The notes under the pieces were generated by a model. That model saw only the letters and a program-made list of their open reading frames with translations, was not told the origin of the DNA and searched no databases. Positions 6,614 to 8,978 of a stretch of DNA of 8,978 bases are shown piece by piece. A program made the translations under genes and the position numbers. The stretch's first letter is position 1. Every line of letters begins with the position of its first letter. Origin of the DNA: Lachnospiraceae bacterium. GTDB lineage: Bacteria; Bacillota; Clostridia; Lachnospirales; Lachnospiraceae. The stretch is from contig JAILOA010000259.1 in assembly GCA_024691065.1 (NCBI GenBank), forward strand, positions 1 to 8,978. The letters run 5' to 3'.

Positions 6614-6759
6614 TTTGATAAATTTATAACCGGAAATCAGAAACAGAAATTATTTGATAAATTTATAACCGGCATTCAGAAAAATATTTGATGAATTTAT
6701 AACCGGAAATCAGAAATAGAAATTATTTGATAAATTTATAACCGGCATTCAGAAAAGGA
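6614..6759. repeat. Duplicated 73-bp repeat made of four 30-bp core units, between the two ABC genes
   Basis: Four cores beginning TTTGAT start at 6614, 6653, 6687 and 6726, with periods 39, 34 and 39 bp. Two kinds alternate: TTTATAACCGG followed by AAATCAGAAA (cores 1 and 3) or by CATTCAGAAA (cores 2 and 4). The higher-order unit is therefore 73 bp (6614-6686 and 6687-6759), and its two copies differ at about four positions. Each core holds a palindrome ATAAATTTAT (ATGAATTTAT in core 3) and a CCGG. Related TTTATATCCGG (6529-6539) and AAAATCCGG (6561-6569) occur upstream, giving six CCGG in an otherwise AT-rich gap. The array runs into the AAGGAA ribosome binding site (6755-6760) of the second subunit. 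Operator array, RNA structure or neutral duplication are all possible. Confidence 0.92.
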
Positions 6760-6765
6760 AATAAC

Positions 6766-8688
6766 ATGAAGAAAAACGGTACAATTCGAAAATTGTTAAA
6801 TTATATTGGGAAATATAAGGTTCTTATGGCACTTTCGATGCTTATGGGGCTTATAAGGGTTGCGAGTGCGCTGTATCTGCCAATACTTACCGCTTATGCC
6901 ATTGATTATATGGTAGATAAGGGGAAGGTTGATTTTGCAGGAATTAAAAAATATCTTGTTATAATGGCTGTTTGTATAGTGATTACTGTTATCAGTCAAT
7001 GGATTATGGGACTTTTAAATAATCATGTAACATACAATGTAATCGAGAATTTAAGAAATGATTCCATTAAGAAGATTCAAAGGATTCCTTTGAGAATTCT
7101 TGATAAATTTAGCTCCGGAGACCTTCTTAATCGTATGGGAGCTGACTGTGATCAGGTTGGTGACGGTCTGTTACTTGGTTTTTCACAAGGATTTGTCAGT
7201 CTGTTTACAATTATTATTACATTGGTATTTATGATTAAGCTTAATTGGATTATTACTTTGGTGGTTGTTTTACTTACTCCGATTTCATTTTTTGTAGCAT
7301 CATTTATATCCAAGAGGTCGTATAATATGTATGTTAAGCAATCGCTTACAAGAAGTGAGCAGACTGCATTTATAAATGAAATATTACCTAATGAGCAGAT
7401 AGTGCATGGATATTCTTATGAAGACAGGGCTATAGAAAGATTTGATGAGATAAATGACAGATTGTCGGAGTATTCGCTGAAAGCTACATTTTTTTCTTCC
7501 ATAACAAATCCGGCTACAAGATTTGTAAATAATCTTGTCTATGCTGCGGTAGGTATTCTCGGTGTTATATTTGTAATTAAGGGGCATATTACTGTAGGTG
7601 TGCTTTCGGGATTTTTAAGCTATGCAAACCAATATACCAAGCCTTTTAACGATATTACGAGTGTTATGACCGAGCTTCAAAATGCTATTGCCTGTGCGGG
7701 CAGGATTTTTGAGTTTTTGGAGCTTGAGGAAGAGGACGAAGATTTGCTTGCCGATAACCTCGAGAAAATGGGCGCTACGGAGAAGGCCGAGGGTGATTCG
7801 AAGAGTATCGGGAAAAACGGAAGTGCTGATGACAAAAAGCTTGTTCGGACTGAAAATTCTGATGGTGAAAAACTTGCAAAGAATGAAAGTGCCGACGGTA
7901 ACAAAGCTTCCTTTGAAAATGCTAAAGCTTTAGGGAAGAAATCAAATGTTAATGAAAAAAATACGGAGATTCTTACCGGAAAGGGCGTTACATTTGGATA
8001 TGATAAGGATTATCCTATTTTAAAAGACCTGGACTTCAGTGTTTATAACGGGCGTAAATGTGCCATTGTGGGGCCTACGGGTTGCGGAAAAACCACTATC
8101 ATTAACCTTATAATGCGTTTTTATGATCTTGATGCCGGACATATTTACCTTGAAGGAGATGACATTGAGAAAATCAGCAAGAAGCTTCTTCGTAAAAAGG
8201 TGGGTATGGTGCTTCAGGATACCTGGCTTTCCCATGGTACGATTGCAGATAATATTTCTTTCGGAAAGCCTGATGCTACAAGAGAAGAGATTATAAATGC
8301 AGCGAAGAGCTGTTATGCACATTCTTTTATTAAAAGGCTTCCGAATGGTTATGATACCGAGATAAGTGAGTCGGGAAATAATCTGTCCAGAGGTCAGAAG
8401 CAGCTTCTTTGTATTGCAAGGGTTATGCTTGTAAAGCCCGAGGTACTTATTCTCGACGAGGCGACTTCAAATATTGATACACTTACCGAGGTTAAGGTAG
8501 TAAAGGCGTTTGATAAGTTGATGGAAGGCAGGACTTCTTTGATAGTAGCCCATAGACTGCAGACTATACAAAATGCGGATTGTATATTTGTATTGAATGG
8601 AGGAAAAATTGTCGAAGAGGGAAGGCATGAGGAATTGCTTAGTAAGAGTGGATTTTATGCCGGAATATATAATAGCCAGTTTGTGTGA
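6766..8688 (+). CDS. ABC exporter half-transporter, subunit with catalytic ATP site (BmrD/TM288-like)
   Basis: The 640-residue protein has six predicted membrane helices in the first 300 residues (about 19-45, 62-86, 138-158, 160-182, 250-275, 280-300) and a nucleotide-binding domain from about residue 400. Walker A is GPTGCGKTT (436-444, Lys442), the Q-loop Gln is 484, Walker B is LILDE with the catalytic Glu565, and the switch His596 is present in VAHRLQ. The signature is LSRGQ (540-544), with Arg for the usual first Gly. That fits the known heterodimer arrangement: this altered signature would face the degenerate Walker site of the first subunit, while this intact Walker B would face the first subunit's canonical LSGGQ. 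Residues about 321-399 are an acidic then mixed-charge linker with imperfect SADDKKL / NSDGEKL / SADGNKA repeats. ATG 6766 follows AAGGAA at 5 nt spacing. Transport substrate unknown. Confidence 0.93.
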   Translation: MKKNGTIRKLLNYIGKYKVLMALSMLMGLIRVASALYLPILTAYAIDYMVDKGKVDFAGIKKYLVIMAVCIVITVISQWIMGLLNNHVTYNVIENLRNDSIKKIQRIPLRILDKFSSGDLLNRMGADCDQVGDGLLLGFSQGFVSLFTIIITLVFMIKLNWIITLVVVLLTPISFFVASFISKRSYNMYVKQSLTRSEQTAFINEILPNEQIVHGYSYEDRAIERFDEINDRLSEYSLKATFFSSITNPATRFVNNLVYAAVGILGVIFVIKGHITVGVLSGFLSYANQYTKPFNDITSVMTELQNAIACAGRIFEFLELEEEDEDLLADNLEKMGATEKAEGDSKSIGKNGSADDKKLVRTENSDGEKLAKNESADGNKASFENAKALGKKSNVNEKNTEILTGKGVTFGYDKDYPILKDLDFSVYNGRKCAIVGPTGCGKTTIINLIMRFYDLDAGHIYLEGDDIEKISKKLLRKKVGMVLQDTWLSHGTIADNISFGKPDATREEIINAAKSCYAHSFIKRLPNGYDTEISESGNNLSRGQKQLLCIARVMLVKPEVLILDEATSNIDTLTEVKVVKAFDKLMEGRTSLIVAHRLQTIQNADCIFVLNGGKIVEEGRHEELLSKSGFYAGIYNSQFV

Positions 8689-8831
8689 GCTGTTATGTGT
8701 TAAATATGGATATTATATCAAATTATCTTGATATTACAGAATGTTAAGGTTTATTTTTGGTAGTTCACGCGTTTGGATAAAAAGTTGAAAATTTATATGT
8801 TATTTATACATGTCTGTGTAGGAGTTTGTCT

Positions 8832-8978
8832 ATGAAAAATATGATTAAAAAGATTATATTTATATTTCTTTTTATGCTTGTTTTATGCGGTTTTAATAAT
8901 GAAACCGGTAAGGCAGGAGTTAATTATAATGCCAGGGTAAATTATAAAAATGTTATGAAGCTCCTGAATAAATATGAT
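8832..8978 (+). CDS. Putative secreted or membrane-anchored protein, N-terminal fragment (3' end outside window)
   Basis: AGGAG at 8820-8824 lies 7 nt before ATG 8832, and the frame stays open for 49 codons to the window end. The start looks like a signal peptide: MKNMIKK, then a hydrophobic core IIFIFLFMLVLCGF, then a polar asparagine-rich region. Cys19 sits where a lipoprotein cysteine would be, but residue 18 is Leu, where lipoboxes need Gly, Ala or Ser, so lipidation is doubtful. No family can be assigned from this fragment. It lies 143 nt after the ABC gene with no clear terminator between them, so co-transcription is possible. Confidence 0.65.
   Translation, partial: MKNMIKKIIFIFLFMLVLCGFNNETGKAGVNYNARVNYKNVMKLLNKYD

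Noticed and set aside
6614..6759. CRISPR array
   Set aside because: Spacing between cores is only 4-9 bp, with no unique spacers of normal length and no cas genes; it is a tandem repeat.
8020..8322. 100-codon minus-strand open frame inside the second ABC gene
   Set aside because: It overlaps the nucleotide-binding domain and its translation has no family features; a shadow frame.
8715..8734. Hairpin ATATCAA/TTGATAT after the second ABC gene as a terminator
   Set aside because: One G-C pair only, and the T-rich stretch begins about 15 nt downstream, so it does not fit an intrinsic terminator.
8769..8810. Promoter for the last gene (TTGGAT or TTGAAA with TATGTT or TATACA)
   Set aside because: Either the spacing is too short (14 nt) or the hexamer matches are too poor to support a call.

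Overview
The window looks like chromosomal DNA of a low-GC Gram-positive bacterium of the Clostridia, possibly Lachnospiraceae. The evidence is AT-rich spacers, AGGAG-type ribosome binding sites, sigma-A-like promoters, mixed AGA/AGG and CGT arginine codons, and type IV pilus genes next to ordinary metabolic genes. This placement is an inference from composition and gene content; no 16S or other marker is present. All supported genes are on the + strand.

Region 1 (1-1848) is the end of a type IV pilus locus. It holds the C-terminal part of the extension ATPase PilB (5' end outside the window), a 274-nt AT-rich spacer with a 19-bp direct repeat and a good promoter candidate, and a complete retraction ATPase gene pilT closed by a strong intrinsic terminator. 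PilB and PilT are the opposing motors that extend and retract the pilus.

Region 2 (about 1849-4500) is a purine nucleoside pair: a trimeric-type purine nucleoside phosphorylase with its own promoter, then an amidohydrolase of the adenosine / 5'-methylthioadenosine / S-adenosylhomocysteine deaminase group. Together they could deaminate adenosine-type nucleosides and then release hypoxanthine or guanine plus ribose-1-phosphate. An inverted repeat and a hairpin with a short T run follow the deaminase.

Region 3 (about 4500-8688) encodes two half-size ABC exporters that fit one heterodimeric multidrug-type transporter (BmrCD / TM287-TM288 / LmrCD type). The first subunit has Asp for the catalytic Glu and Gln for the switch His; the second has a canonical Walker B and His but an altered signature (LSRGQ). 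Both carry unusual 70-80-residue low-complexity linkers between the membrane and nucleotide-binding domains. The 264-nt gap between the two genes is dominated by a duplicated 73-bp repeat, which is the most unusual non-coding structure here.

Region 4 (8689-8978) is a short spacer and the first 49 codons of a putative secreted or membrane-anchored protein cut by the window end. I found no RNA genes, CRISPR array, insertion sequence or phage genes, and no convincing minus-strand gene.
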